The position numbers were made by a program, and so were the translations under genes. Below, in pieces: positions 35,698 through 44,384 of a stretch of DNA of 64,000 nt (position 1 is the first letter of the stretch; every line of letters starts with the position of its first letter). The notes beneath the pieces were generated by a model. The model saw nothing but the letters and a program-made list of their open reading frames with translations. It was not told where the DNA came from and searched no databases. Origin of the DNA: Shimia sp965227725 (lineage in GTDB: Bacteria > Pseudomonadota > Alphaproteobacteria > Rhodobacterales > Rhodobacteraceae). The DNA lies in the NCBI RefSeq assembly GCF_965227725.1, contig NZ_CBDDGH010000004.1, positions 1-64,000 of the forward strand, read 5' to 3'.

Positions 35698-36600
35698 TTA
35701 GTTGGACTTCAGTTTGCGTGCTTCGATGATCACTTCGTAAGCGTCATGGCTGATTGGCTGCACGCCTTTGGCTTCACCGGACAGCACACCATAGGCGCAC
35801 TCTGGGTCCATGGATGGCAGGGAGGCCATCAGCGCGGTGAATTTCACTTTCACGTCTTCCGGCAGCGCTTTGCGCAGCACGATTGGGCCTTCTGGGATCG
35901 GCTTGGACTGCCAGATTTTCACCAGCTCGTTCATGTCCACGAGACCCGCATCAACCGCACGACGCAGCGCGCCGGAGTTGTAGCCGTCTTCCCACTCGCC
36001 CAGACCGTCAGCCCAGGTCACGCCGCCGTCAAAGTCACCATTGTTCACGCCAACGATGGTCTGCTCGTGGCCACCGGAGAATTTCACTTCGCCGAAGTAG
36101 TCACCAGAAGTCATGGTCGCGCCGGTCACTTCAGGGATCTCGATGGATGGGATCAGGAAGCCGGAGGTGGAGTTCGGGTCACCAAAGCCGAAGGTCTTGC
36201 CCTTCATGTCTTCCAGAGAGGTGATGCCGCTGTCTTTGCGGGCAAAACCGATGGAGTAGTAGCCATAGCCACCGTCCACGTTCACTTTCACCAGGATCGG
36301 CTCAACCGCTTCCGGGTCAGACAGGTAGGTCTTTGCGTAGCCGGATGCGCCCAGCCATGCCATGTCGATGGTGCCGCCCAGCAGGCCCTGGATCACGCCG
36401 TTGTAGTCGGCAGGGGCGAAGAGCTTGGTTGGGACACCCAGCACTTCTTCGGTTTTGGCGCGCAGGCACTCGTTGTTGTTCAGACGGTCCTGGGCGTTTT
36501 CGCCACCCAGCAGACCAATGCGGAATTCGCTGATCTCTTCAGCAAACGCAGGGGCCGTCAGGGCAGTGGTCGCCAGAACGGCAGCAATCAGTTTTTTCAT
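35698..36600 (-). CDS. phnD: Phosphonate ABC transporter substrate-binding protein
   Basis: A 300-residue periplasmic binding protein. The signal peptide MKKLIAAVLATTALTAPAFA (residues 1-20) is followed by EEISEFRIGLLGGENAQDRL. Family segments include KLFAPADYNGVIQGLLGGTI, DMAWLGASGYA and FGFGDPNSTSGFLIPS. I chose the ATG at 36600 (GGAGA about six bases before) because it puts the signal at the N-terminus. The gene is preceded by an internal terminator-like hairpin after phnC. Confidence 0.95.
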   Translation of the reverse strand: MKKLIAAVLATTALTAPAFAEEISEFRIGLLGGENAQDRLNNNECLRAKTEEVLGVPTKLFAPADYNGVIQGLLGGTIDMAWLGASGYAKTYLSDPEAVEPILVKVNVDGGYGYYSIGFARKDSGITSLEDMKGKTFGFGDPNSTSGFLIPSIEIPEVTGATMTSGDYFGEVKFSGGHEQTIVGVNNGDFDGGVTWADGLGEWEDGYNSGALRRAVDAGLVDMNELVKIWQSKPIPEGPIVLRKALPEDVKVKFTALMASLPSMDPECAYGVLSGEAKGVQPISHDAYEVIIEARKLKSN

Positions 36601-36618
36601 CGTTTCTCTCCGGTTGAT

Positions 36619-36647
36619 AAAAAACCCCACGCTTCTGTGACGTGGGG
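36619..36647 (-). terminator. Intrinsic-terminator-like hairpin between phnC and phnD
   Basis: On the minus strand CCCCACG (36647-36641) pairs with CGTGGGG (36631-36625) over nine bases and runs into TTTTTT (36624-36619). It lies inside the transporter operon, only 18 bases before the phnD start, so it could attenuate read-through or mark an mRNA end. Confidence 0.75.
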
Positions 36648-36658
36648 TGTGATGAAAC

Positions 36659-37483
36659 TCAGGCGTATTCAGGGGTCTTGCGGCCGACTTCTGCGTCGGT
36701 GCGGTCCAGCGTCTCGATCTCTGTCGAGGTGGCCGCTTCGCTAAAGGTGGCATCCGCACCATAGATGTCGCGCGCCACACCGGTGGTCAGCTGCGCAGGC
36801 GTGCCGTCAAACACGATGCGCCCGTCGCGCATGCCGATCACACGGTCACAATAGCGCCGCGCCGTGTCCAGCGTGTGCAGGTTGGCGATCACCATGCGGC
36901 CGTCTTCTTCGTGGATCTGGCGCAGCGATTGCATCACCACCTGCGCGTTCATCGGATCGAGCGAGGCAATCGGCTCATCCGCCAGAATGATCTTCGGGTC
37001 TTGCATCAGCGCGCGCGCAATCGCCACACGCTGCTGCTGCCCGCCTGACAGCGCTTCGGCGCGCTTGGCGGCATGTTCTGCAATGCCGAGACGATCCAGA
37101 ATATCGATCGCGCGGTGGATGTCCTCATTGGGGAACAGGTTGAACATGGTTGCCAGCGTGCTGCGACGGTTGAGCGTGCCATGCAACACGTTGCTCACCA
37201 CATCCATCCGCGGCACGAGGTTGAACTGCTGAAAGATCATCGCGCATTCGCTCTGCCAGCGACGCTTGTCACCGTTCTTCAGCGCGGTCACATCGGTGCC
37301 TTCAAAGATGATCTGCCCGCTGGTCTCTTCCGTCAGACGGTTCAGCATCCGCAGCAGGGTGGATTTACCGGCCCCAGAGCGCCCGATGATCCCAATCATT
37401 GCTGGCTTCTCGACAACGAAGTTGGCCGCGTCGACAGCCACATTTGGACCAAAGGCTTTGGTCAGTTTTTCTACTTTTAGCAC
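36659..37483 (-). CDS. phnC: Phosphonate ABC transporter ATP-binding protein
   Basis: A 274-residue ATPase energising phosphonate uptake. Walker A is GRSGAGKSTLLRML, the signature is LSGGQQQRVAIARALMQDP and Walker B is IILADEPIASLDP. The start is a GTG at 37483 (MLKVEKLTKAFGPN). It is the first gene of the transporter operon, and the roughly 300 bases before it should carry the promoter. The C-terminal tail after the ATPase core is somewhat long. Confidence 0.95.
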   Translation of the reverse strand: MLKVEKLTKAFGPNVAVDAANFVVEKPAMIGIIGRSGAGKSTLLRMLNRLTEETSGQIIFEGTDVTALKNGDKRRWQSECAMIFQQFNLVPRMDVVSNVLHGTLNRRSTLATMFNLFPNEDIHRAIDILDRLGIAEHAAKRAEALSGGQQQRVAIARALMQDPKIILADEPIASLDPMNAQVVMQSLRQIHEEDGRMVIANLHTLDTARRYCDRVIGMRDGRIVFDGTPAQLTTGVARDIYGADATFSEAATSTEIETLDRTDAEVGRKTPEYA

Positions 37484-37783
37484 GGCCTATCCCCACCATT
37501 CGATGGGCGCTGGCTACAGGCCGAATCCAAAGCTTAATTGTCAGAATGATGAAGTTTCTGTAACGGAAGTCGGCACAATTTTAACTTTCATCGCGGCTCC
37601 GCGAGCGCCGTTAAGCCGTCGCGCCTACCTCCGCGTGCGGAAAAACAGGCCGTTTCAGCGCAAAATACCTTGGAACCTCTGCGCCGCGCCGCTCTGGTTT
37701 TCCGAAATCAAAAAACCCGCGCAGAAATGCAGATTTCTCTCTTGACCCCACCTCAGGAACACCCTAAATCGCACCTCACTTAC
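37484..37783. other. phnC promoter region and tRNA upstream region
   Basis: This 300-base stretch separates phnC from the tRNA. I looked for a Pho box (CTGTCAT repeats) before phnC and found only weak partial matches around 37538-37570, so none is called. On the tRNA side TTGACC (37742-37747) and CTAAAT (37764-37769), 16 bases apart, form a good sigma70 promoter. Confidence 0.5.
37742..37769 (+). promoter_or_regulatory. Promoter of the CAT-anticodon tRNA
   Basis: A -35 TTGACC and a -10 CTAAAT are 16 bases apart and end 14 bases before the tRNA. Confidence 0.65.
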
Positions 37784-37860
37784 GGCGGTATAGCTCAGTT
37801 GGTTAGAGCAGCGGAATCATAATCCGCGTGTCCGGGGTTCAAGTCCCTGTACCGCCACCA
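37784..37860 (+). tRNA. tRNA-Met (anticodon CAT)
   Basis: A 77-base cloverleaf with acceptor stem GGCGGTA/TACCGCC and an encoded CCA end (37858-37860). The anticodon stem GCGGA/TCCGC encloses the loop ATCATAA with anticodon CAT, and the T arm reads GTTCAAG. An elongator methionine tRNA is most likely; a CAT-anticodon isoleucine tRNA with modified wobble cytidine cannot be excluded by eye. Initiator-type features (three G-C pairs in the anticodon stem) are absent. Confidence 0.95.
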
Positions 37861-37871
37861 AGAATTCCAGA

Positions 37872-37907
37872 AGCCCGGATGGATCGCCATCCGGGTTTCG
37901 CTTTTTT
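37872..37907 (+). terminator. Rho-independent terminator of the tRNA
   Basis: CCCGGATGG (37874-37882) pairs perfectly with CCATCCGGG (37887-37895) over a four-base loop, followed by TTTCGCTTTTTT. Confidence 0.9.
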
Positions 37908-37937
37908 GGGATCTGTGAGTGGACTTTAGATCCCTCT

Positions 37938-38390
37938 TTACGCCGCTGTCTGCTCCGCAACGACTTCCGCAAACTGTGCAAAGAACTTCGCAGAGAGTTT
38001 CTTCGCCGTGCCCTGAATGAGCCGGCTGCCCAACTGCGCAATCTTGCCACCGACCTCTGCCTTGGCTTCATAGCTCAGCACTGTCTCCGCACCGTCTTCA
38101 ACCAAGGTGACTTCTGCACCGCCCTTGGCAAACCCGGCCGCGCCGCCTTTGCCCTCACCTTTGAGCGTGAACCCATCCGGCGCGCCGCTGGTGTCCAGAA
38201 ACACCTCCCCCGCAAACTTCGCCTTCACTGGGCCGATTTTCAGCACCACTTTGGCCTCCAGATGCTCCGGCGTGTGCTGCTCCAGCTCTTCACAGCCCGG
38301 AATGCACTGCTTCAGCACCTCAGGGTCATTGAGCGCCCGGTACACCACGTCGCGGGGTGCCGAAATGCGAATCTCATCTTTTAGTTCCAT
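37938..38390 (-). CDS. coxG: CO dehydrogenase-associated CoxG (SRPBCC fold)
   Basis: A 150-residue START/SRPBCC protein of the CoxG type. It opens MELKDEIRISAPRDVVYRAL with NDPEVLKQCIPGCEEL, and has the repeated G-rich segment DGFTLKGEGKGG, typical of the family. CoxG helps to recruit CO dehydrogenase to the membrane in relatives. It is the last gene of the cox run on the minus strand and converges on the tRNA. Confidence 0.92.
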   Translation of the reverse strand: MELKDEIRISAPRDVVYRALNDPEVLKQCIPGCEELEQHTPEHLEAKVVLKIGPVKAKFAGEVFLDTSGAPDGFTLKGEGKGGAAGFAKGGAEVTLVEDGAETVLSYEAKAEVGGKIAQLGSRLIQGTAKKLSAKFFAQFAEVVAEQTAA

Positions 38391-38414
38391 CTGGTATCTC
38401 TGCCTTTCTTGGTC

Positions 38415-38522
38415 TCAACAACATTTGGGAAACACCCGAAGCGCCTCTTCTGCGGCCTGCTCCGGTGTCAAATCTTCACGTGGGGCCCAAAACGCCCGCC
38501 ACTTCTCAAGCAAGTTTCTCAT
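38415..38522 (-). CDS. Possible small protein between xdhC and coxG
   Basis: A 35-codon frame beginning MRNLLEKWRAFWAPREDLTP and ending in VFPKCC. Its ATG at 38522 lies inside the last codons of the xdhC-like gene, an arrangement that suggests translational coupling, and its stop is 24 bases before coxG. The amphipathic start and the acidic middle look protein-like, but length and lack of a recognised family keep this tentative. Confidence 0.35.
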   Translation of the reverse strand: MRNLLEKWRAFWAPREDLTPEQAAEEALRVFPKCC

Positions 38523-39276
38523 CGCTGCCCTCCCCCGCTTCCGCTTGATCCATCCGGCGCCACTGAACGATCTCCGCAAGGATCGACAGCGCGATCTCAT
38601 GTGGGTCCACCGCACCAATATCGAGCCCCGCCGGGCTCTTCAGCCGGCCAACCCTGGCCTCCTCCAGCCCTGCCGCAATCAGCTTCTCACAGAGCACCGC
38701 CGCTTTTTTGCGGCTCGCCACCATCGACACCCGCCGCGCCGGGGTCTCCAGCGCCGAGCGCAGCGCATCGCTGTCCCGCTGCCCCTGCGAGGCCACCAGC
38801 ACAAAATCACGCGCCTCGATCTGGCCCACACCCTCATCGCCTCGGCACACCCGAAACCCGGCCAGCGTGGCATGGGCTGCCACCGCCTGTGCAATCGGTG
38901 TGTCGCCAAAAATCACCAGTCGCTGCGCCTGTTGATAAGGCTCGATCAGCACATCCACCGTGCCGCCTGACGGGCACCCGCTCTTAAACGTCTGCACCCC
39001 ATCCGGATCGAGCAAGGTCACCACTTTGTCTGAAGGTTTCACCCGGATCATGCGCGGCGTCTCCGCCACCAAGGCCTCTGCGGCCGCCTCTTTGACCGCG
39101 CGTTTCACACAGGCCCCGCCCAGATGCCCAATGATCTCACCGCTCTGCGTGACCGCCGCCTTCGCCCCTGCTTTGGCAGAGGTCACATCGGCGGTGCGCA
39201 CCACAGTTGCGACGCAAAACGGCGCCCCCTTCTCACGCAGCCGCGCCACCGTATCAAATATGTCAAACGCCTCCAT
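38506..39276 (-). CDS. XdhC/CoxI family molybdenum-enzyme maturation protein
   Basis: A 256-residue XdhC-family protein with an N-terminal XdhC/CoxI domain (APFCVATVVRTADVTSAKAG, GGACVKRAVKEAA, KSGCPSGGTVDVLIEP) and a C-terminal Rossmann-like domain (RLVIFGDTPIAQAVAAHA). Such proteins insert or sulfurate the molybdenum cofactor. The start at 39276 is set by a strong GGAGGAG. It stands in the position of coxF/coxI of the CO dehydrogenase cluster, but which of the two it equals is not decided. Confidence 0.88.
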   Translation of the reverse strand: MEAFDIFDTVARLREKGAPFCVATVVRTADVTSAKAGAKAAVTQSGEIIGHLGGACVKRAVKEAAAEALVAETPRMIRVKPSDKVVTLLDPDGVQTFKSGCPSGGTVDVLIEPYQQAQRLVIFGDTPIAQAVAAHATLAGFRVCRGDEGVGQIEARDFVLVASQGQRDSDALRSALETPARRVSMVASRKKAAVLCEKLIAAGLEEARVGRLKSPAGLDIGAVDPHEIALSILAEIVQWRRMDQAEAGEGSDEKLA

Positions 39277-39303
39277 GCGCTCCTCCTTCAAAGCCACGCA
39301 CCG

Positions 39304-40506
39304 TCACAGGCGGGCAAATTCTCGCTCCAGCGCGCCAAGCGCCTCAAGCGTGTTCGCCGGCAGATGCGCATCCAGATAGGGCAGCGCCGCCTGCATGCTC
39401 GCCGCCACCGGCGCATAATCCCGCCAGCCCTTCAGCGGGTTCAGCCAGACAATCCGCCGCGCCTTCTTCCTCAGTTTTGCCAAAGCCGCGCCCAGCGCCT
39501 CCGGATCAGACGTGCAATAACCATCCGACAGAATGATCACGACCGTCCGCCCATTGAGCGCCCGTGCGCCATAACCACTCAGGAAACGCTCCAGCGATCC
39601 GGAAATATCCGTACCCCCGCCAAAGCCCTCCGCCATCAGCGACAGCCGAGAGGCCGCCCGCAGCGTGTCATGATCGCGCATCGCATCCGTCACCCGCATC
39701 AGCCGCGTGTGAAACAGATAGGCATCGGTGCGCGTCTCACTGCTCACCAACCCATTGAGAAAGGCCAGAAACACCCGCGCATAAACCGTCATCGACCCGC
39801 TCACATCACACAGGGCCACAATCTGCATCGGTCTCGGTGGCCGCGCCCGCCGATGCAGCTCCATCGGCTCGCCACCACGTGCCAGCGAGGCCCGCTGAAT
39901 GCGCCGCATGTCGAGCTGCTGACCGCGCAGCGCCTGCTTGCGCCGCCGCGAGCGCCGATCCCGTATCACGCGCGCAATCCGCACCGCCGCCGCTTCGGCA
40001 CGGCGCAGACTGTCCTCATCCATCAACTCACGCAGATCCCGCCGGAAGAGGTTATCCGTCCGGGTCGCAATCAGCCGCCCATCGGTGCCCTCAGCCTCGC
40101 CATCGCCCTCATCCGGCGCAAAGGCGTCTTCAGAACTCTCGATGCCACCCTCAGCGCCGTCCTCTGCACCGTCGCCAAAATGCGTCTGCCACAGCAAAGG
40201 CCGCGCCGCCTGCACCTTCACATGATCGCTTTTGGCGGTACCTTGCTTCTGTTTGCCTGCGTTGAACCAATAGGCATCAAACAGGTCGTCAAACCTGCGC
40301 CAGCTCTCCGCATCTCCTGACAGCAGCACACAAAGCGCTTCACGCGCCCGATCCACATCCGTCGCCTCCACCGCCGCCAAAGCGGCCAGCGCATCGCCGG
40401 TCTCCGCCACACCCACAGGCAAGCCATTCATACGCAAATGCGCCATGAACCCCGCCATGCGGTCAGCCAATCCTTCGGCACGGGAGGGAAACCGCGTCAC
40501 CTGCAT
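39304..40506 (-). CDS. coxE: VWA domain protein CoxE
   Basis: A 400-residue von Willebrand factor A domain protein. The MIDAS motif is DVSGSM in IVALCDVSGSMTVYARVFLA, with the later DGYCTS completing the metal site. CoxE works with the AAA+ protein CoxD in maturing the copper-molybdenum centre of CO dehydrogenase. Its start overlaps the coxD stop (TGATG). The acidic stretch DAFAPDEGDGEAEG in the first half is a common family feature. Confidence 0.92.
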   Translation of the reverse strand: MQVTRFPSRAEGLADRMAGFMAHLRMNGLPVGVAETGDALAALAAVEATDVDRAREALCVLLSGDAESWRRFDDLFDAYWFNAGKQKQGTAKSDHVKVQAARPLLWQTHFGDGAEDGAEGGIESSEDAFAPDEGDGEAEGTDGRLIATRTDNLFRRDLRELMDEDSLRRAEAAAVRIARVIRDRRSRRRKQALRGQQLDMRRIQRASLARGGEPMELHRRARPPRPMQIVALCDVSGSMTVYARVFLAFLNGLVSSETRTDAYLFHTRLMRVTDAMRDHDTLRAASRLSLMAEGFGGGTDISGSLERFLSGYGARALNGRTVVIILSDGYCTSDPEALGAALAKLRKKARRIVWLNPLKGWRDYAPVAASMQAALPYLDAHLPANTLEALGALEREFARL

Positions 40507-41372
40507 CAGGCGACCTTCCCGATCAGTCGGTCCATCACCTCACGTGGGGCCGCATCATAATCCGCCGCGGTCTTGAGCAGACACACCAATGTCGCCTGCA
40601 CCGCCTCCGGGCTCTGGGCCAGATCATTCACCCCAAGTCCCGCCAGCGCCGCCGCCCAGTCCAGCATCTCCGCCACACCCGGCGCTTTCTCAAGCTCCTC
40701 ACGGCGCAAATCCTGCACCACGCCCACAATCTGGCGCGCCAGCAGGCCTTCCATCTCCGGCATGCGTGTGCGCAGGATCGCCAGCTCGGTCTCCCGATCC
40801 GGATACTCTACATAAGCATAAAGACACCGCCGCCGCAGCGCGTCTGACAGCTCCCGCGTGCCATTGGCGGTCAAAATCACCATGGGCCGCGTGACCGCCT
40901 CAACGGTCCCCACCTCCGGAATGGTGATCTGAAAATCAGACAACACCTCCAAAAGATAGGCTTCAAATTCCTCATCCGCCCGGTCGATCTCATCAATCAA
41001 CAAGACTGGCGGCTGCTCCTGAGTGATCGCTTCCAGAAGCGGGCGTTTCAACAGATAGTCTTCCCCAAACAGCGCCGCCTCCGCCATGCCGCCCTGCGCC
41101 TCAGACGCGCGGATCGCCAAGAGCTGGCGCTGATAGTTCCACTCATAAATCGCGTGGCTTGCGTCCAAACCCTCATAACACTGCAACCGGATCAGCTTGG
41201 TCTCATGCACCGCCGCCATCGCCTTGGCGACCTCGGTCTTGCCAACCCCCGCAGGCCCCTCAAGCAGCAAGGGCCGCCCCAGGGTCTCCGCCAGATGCAG
41301 CGCCATCGCAAGGCGCGCATCCGCTACATAGCCCTCTTCCGCCAAGGCAGATTGCAAATCGTTCACGCTCAT
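40506..41372 (-). CDS. coxD: MoxR-type AAA+ ATPase CoxD
   Basis: A 288-residue AAA+ chaperone. Walker A is GPAGVGKT at residues 39-46, Walker B lies in PPVLLIDEIDRADEEFEAYL, and sensor 1 is VILTANGTRELSDALRRRC. In Oligotropha, CoxD builds the [CuSMoO2] centre of CO dehydrogenase. It lies 80 bases after coxL, with a dispersed repeat in the gap, and is coupled to coxE. Confidence 0.93.
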   Translation of the reverse strand: MSVNDLQSALAEEGYVADARLAMALHLAETLGRPLLLEGPAGVGKTEVAKAMAAVHETKLIRLQCYEGLDASHAIYEWNYQRQLLAIRASEAQGGMAEAALFGEDYLLKRPLLEAITQEQPPVLLIDEIDRADEEFEAYLLEVLSDFQITIPEVGTVEAVTRPMVILTANGTRELSDALRRRCLYAYVEYPDRETELAILRTRMPEMEGLLARQIVGVVQDLRREELEKAPGVAEMLDWAAALAGLGVNDLAQSPEAVQATLVCLLKTAADYDAAPREVMDRLIGKVA

Positions 41373-41387
41373 CGCGCGCCCCTCACC

Positions 41388-41418
41388 TTCTCATTCTCAA
41401 AATATCCCCGCCGGAGGC
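41388..41418 (-). repeat. Dispersed intergenic element, copy 4
   Basis: TTCTCATTCTCAAAATATCC followed by CCGCCGGAGGC. It lies between coxL and coxD and matches the other three copies. Confidence 0.55.
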
Positions 41419-41452
41419 CCCCGCCCGCAACGCGGGCGAGGTCATTAGCGGA

Positions 41453-43882
41453 TCAGCCATGCAGGCCCAGATCGTTGGCGGTCTTCCAGATCCGCCAGTG
41501 ATCATGCGGCATATTGGTCTGCGTCAAACCAAAGGCGCGGAAGGCATCATGCACCGCATTGGAGAAACAGGGCACACCGCCCACATGCGGGCTCTCGCCC
41601 ACGCCTTTTGCGCCAATCGGGTGATGCGGGCTTGGGGTCACGGTGTAGTCGGTTTCATAGTTGGGCACTTCCCATGATGTGGGCAGGAAGAAATCCATCA
41701 GCGTGCCGGTCTTCACATTGCCCATCTCATCATAGGCAATCTCCTGCCCCAGCGCCACGGCCAGCGCCTCGGTCAGGCCGCCATGGATCTGCCCTTCAAT
41801 GATCATCGGGTTGATCCGCGTGCCACAGTCATCCAGCGCATAAAAGCGGCGGATTTCCGGCACGCCGGTGTCCACATCAATGTCCATCACACAGACATAA
41901 GCGCCAAAGGGATAGGTCATATTGGGCGGATCATAATAGCTCACCGCCTCAAGCCCCGGCTCAATCCCCGGAATGGCCTGATTATAGGCGGCAAAGGCGA
42001 TCTCTTTCATCGTCTTGAACCGTTCCGGCGCGCCTTTGACCACAAAGCGATCCACGTCAAATTCGACGTCATCGTCATGCACTTCCAAGAGGTAGGCCGC
42101 AATCATCTGCGCCTTGGCGCGGATCTTGCGCCCCGCCATCGCTGTCGCGGCCCCCGCCACCGGGGTAGAGCGTGACCCATAAGTGCCAAGCCCGTAAGGC
42201 GCGGTATCTGTGTCGCCTTCCTCAATGGTGATGCTGTCCGCAGGCAGACCGATCTCAGAGGCGAGGATCTGCGCAAAGGTGGTCGCATGCCCCTGCCCCT
42301 GACTGATCGTGCCCAGTCGGGCAATCGCAGAGCCTGTCGGGTGAATGCGGATCTCACAGCTGTCAAACATGCCAAGGCCAAGGATGTCGCAATTCTTCAC
42401 AGGCCCCGCCCCGACGATCTCGGTAAAGAAGGTCAGACCGATGCCCATCAGGCTGCGGGTCTTGCCAGCTTTGAAATCCTCAATCCGCTGCGCCTGTTCC
42501 GCGCGCAGGCCTTGGTAATCCACAGCCTCCATCGCCTTGTCCCAGGCGGTGTGGTAATCCCCGCTGTCATATTCCCAGCCCAGCGCGGACTGATAAGGGA
42601 ACTGCTCTTTCTTGATGAAATTTATCCGGCGCAGCTCGGCGGCATCCATATTGAGCTTGATCGCCAGCACCTCAATCATCCGCTCGATAAAGTACACCGC
42701 CTCCGTCACACGGAAGGAACAGCGATAGCTCACCCCGCCCGGCGCTTTGTTGGTATAAACCCCATCCACCGCCAGATAGGCTGTCGGAATATCATAAGAG
42801 CCGGTGCAGATGTTCATGAACCCAGCCGGGAACTTGGTCGGGTCGGCGCAGGCGTCAAAGCCGCCGTGATCTGCGGTCACATGGCAATGCAGCCCGGTGA
42901 TCTTGCCCTCTTTGGTGGCGGAAATCTTGCCGCTCATCCAATAGTCCCGCGCAAAGGCCGTGGTCATCAGATTTTCCATCCGGTCTTCAACCCATTTCAC
43001 CGGCTTGCCGGTGACAATCGAGGCCACAACCGAGCAGACATAGCCTGAATAAGCGCCCACCTTATTGCCAAAGCCGCCGCCGATATCGGGGCTGATAACA
43101 CGGATATTGTGCTCCTCAATGCCGGAAATCAGCGAGACCACGGTGCGGATCGCATGGGGCGCCTGAAACGTGCCCCAGAGTGTGAGCTTGCCGGTGACTT
43201 TGTCCATCGAGGCCACAGAGCCGCAGGTTTCCAGCGGGCACGGGTGGGTGCGGTGGTAATACATGGTCTCTTCCGCGACCACTTCGGCCTCCGCCATCAC
43301 CGCTTCGGTTGCCGCCTCATCACCCTGTTCCCAGGTGAAGATGTGGTTGGGGTGATTGCGCGGCCCATGCGCGCCATCAGTGGCCTTACCGTTGGCATCC
43401 ACCGTATCCTCGCGCAGTACCACGTCGGATTTTAACGCCTCAAACGGATCCACGATGACAGGAAGCTCTTCGTACTCGACTTCCACCAGTTCCACCGCAT
43501 CAGCCGCCGCATAGCGATCTTCGGCCACCACAAAGGCCACCTCTTGGCCCTGAAACAGCACTTTGCCATCCGCCAGCACCATCTGCTTGTCACCGGCCAG
43601 TGTCGGCATCCAGTGCAAACCCAGCGGTTCCAGATCCGCCGCGGTGATCACCGCCACCACGCCGGGAACCTTCATGGCCTCCTCAGAATTGATGCTCACA
43701 ACCCGCGCATGGGCATAGGGCGAGCGGACAAAGTCGCCAAACAGCATGCCGTCAAGCTTGATGTCATCCACATAGTTGCCGCGCCCTTGGGTAAAGCGCA
43801 CGTCTTCCACACGCTTGCGGGCACAGCCCATGCCTTTCAGGTTGGCGGCGCGTTCTTCGGGGCTTGGGGTCAAATCATTCAT
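41453..43882 (-). CDS. coxL: Aerobic carbon monoxide dehydrogenase large subunit, form I
   Basis: The 809-residue molybdopterin subunit that oxidises CO to CO2. The active-site loop reads SYRCSFR with the copper-ligand cysteine at residue 388, and the catalytic glutamate in GAKGVGES is residue 763. Both numbers and the total length equal those of the Oligotropha enzyme. Form II homologues have AYRGAGR instead, so this is a true (form I) CoxL; the first loop residue is Ser instead of the usual Ala. It overlaps coxS by four bases. Confidence 0.97.
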   Translation of the reverse strand: MNDLTPSPEERAANLKGMGCARKRVEDVRFTQGRGNYVDDIKLDGMLFGDFVRSPYAHARVVSINSEEAMKVPGVVAVITAADLEPLGLHWMPTLAGDKQMVLADGKVLFQGQEVAFVVAEDRYAAADAVELVEVEYEELPVIVDPFEALKSDVVLREDTVDANGKATDGAHGPRNHPNHIFTWEQGDEAATEAVMAEAEVVAEETMYYHRTHPCPLETCGSVASMDKVTGKLTLWGTFQAPHAIRTVVSLISGIEEHNIRVISPDIGGGFGNKVGAYSGYVCSVVASIVTGKPVKWVEDRMENLMTTAFARDYWMSGKISATKEGKITGLHCHVTADHGGFDACADPTKFPAGFMNICTGSYDIPTAYLAVDGVYTNKAPGGVSYRCSFRVTEAVYFIERMIEVLAIKLNMDAAELRRINFIKKEQFPYQSALGWEYDSGDYHTAWDKAMEAVDYQGLRAEQAQRIEDFKAGKTRSLMGIGLTFFTEIVGAGPVKNCDILGLGMFDSCEIRIHPTGSAIARLGTISQGQGHATTFAQILASEIGLPADSITIEEGDTDTAPYGLGTYGSRSTPVAGAATAMAGRKIRAKAQMIAAYLLEVHDDDVEFDVDRFVVKGAPERFKTMKEIAFAAYNQAIPGIEPGLEAVSYYDPPNMTYPFGAYVCVMDIDVDTGVPEIRRFYALDDCGTRINPMIIEGQIHGGLTEALAVALGQEIAYDEMGNVKTGTLMDFFLPTSWEVPNYETDYTVTPSPHHPIGAKGVGESPHVGGVPCFSNAVHDAFRAFGLTQTNMPHDHWRIWKTANDLGLHG

Positions 43883-44373
43883 TCTGCCGCCTCCTTCTGA
43901 GCGTTCAGCGTGTCCGCCGCCGCCGCAATCGACTTCACAATGTTCTGGTATCCGGTGCAGCGGCAGATATTGCCCGCCATGCCAAAGCGGATCTCTTCTT
44001 CGGTCGGATTAGGATTTTCTTGCAACAGACGGTGCGCGCGGGTGATCATCCCCGGTGTGCAGAAGCCGCATTGCAGCCCGTGATGCTCGCGGAACATCTC
44101 CTGCAGCACACCGAGGCTGCCGTCCTCGTTCACCAGACCTTCCACCGTGGTCAGCTCTTTGCCCTGCGCTTGGGCCACAAACACGGTGCAGCTTTTGACA
44201 GACTTGCCGTCCAGATCCACCGTGCAGGCCCCGCAATGGGAGGTCTCACAGCCGATATGCGGTCCGGTGATGTTCAGGTTTTCACGCAGGAAATGGATCA
44301 AAAGCGTGCGCGGCTCCGCAAGCCCTTCCACCTCTTTGCCATTCACGGTCATCTTTACATGCATCTTTGACAT
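43879..44373 (-). CDS. coxS: CO dehydrogenase small subunit (two [2Fe-2S])
   Basis: A 164-residue iron-sulfur subunit passing electrons from the Mo/Cu site to FAD. Cluster II cysteines are 42, 47, 50 and 62 (CETSHCGAC ... C) and cluster I cysteines are 102, 105, 137 and 139 (CGFC, ICRC). It lies 11 bases after coxM and overlaps coxL by four bases. Confidence 0.97.
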   Translation of the reverse strand: MSKMHVKMTVNGKEVEGLAEPRTLLIHFLRENLNITGPHIGCETSHCGACTVDLDGKSVKSCTVFVAQAQGKELTTVEGLVNEDGSLGVLQEMFREHHGLQCGFCTPGMITRAHRLLQENPNPTEEEIRFGMAGNICRCTGYQNIVKSIAAAADTLNAQKEAAE

Positions 44374-44384
44374 GACGTCCCCCC

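Noticed and set aside
37538..37570. Pho box before phnC
   Set aside because: Only scattered fragments (TGTCAG, CTGTAAC) occur and none makes the tandem 7-mer repeat at an 11-base period, so no PhoB site is called.
37784..37860. tRNA as an integration site of a genomic island
   Set aside because: No integrase gene and no repeated tRNA 3' end was seen nearby; the flanks are ordinary phn and cox operons.
41453..43882. CoxL as a form II (xanthine dehydrogenase-like) homologue
   Set aside because: The active loop is SYRCSFR with the cysteine at 388, not the AYRGAGR of form II.
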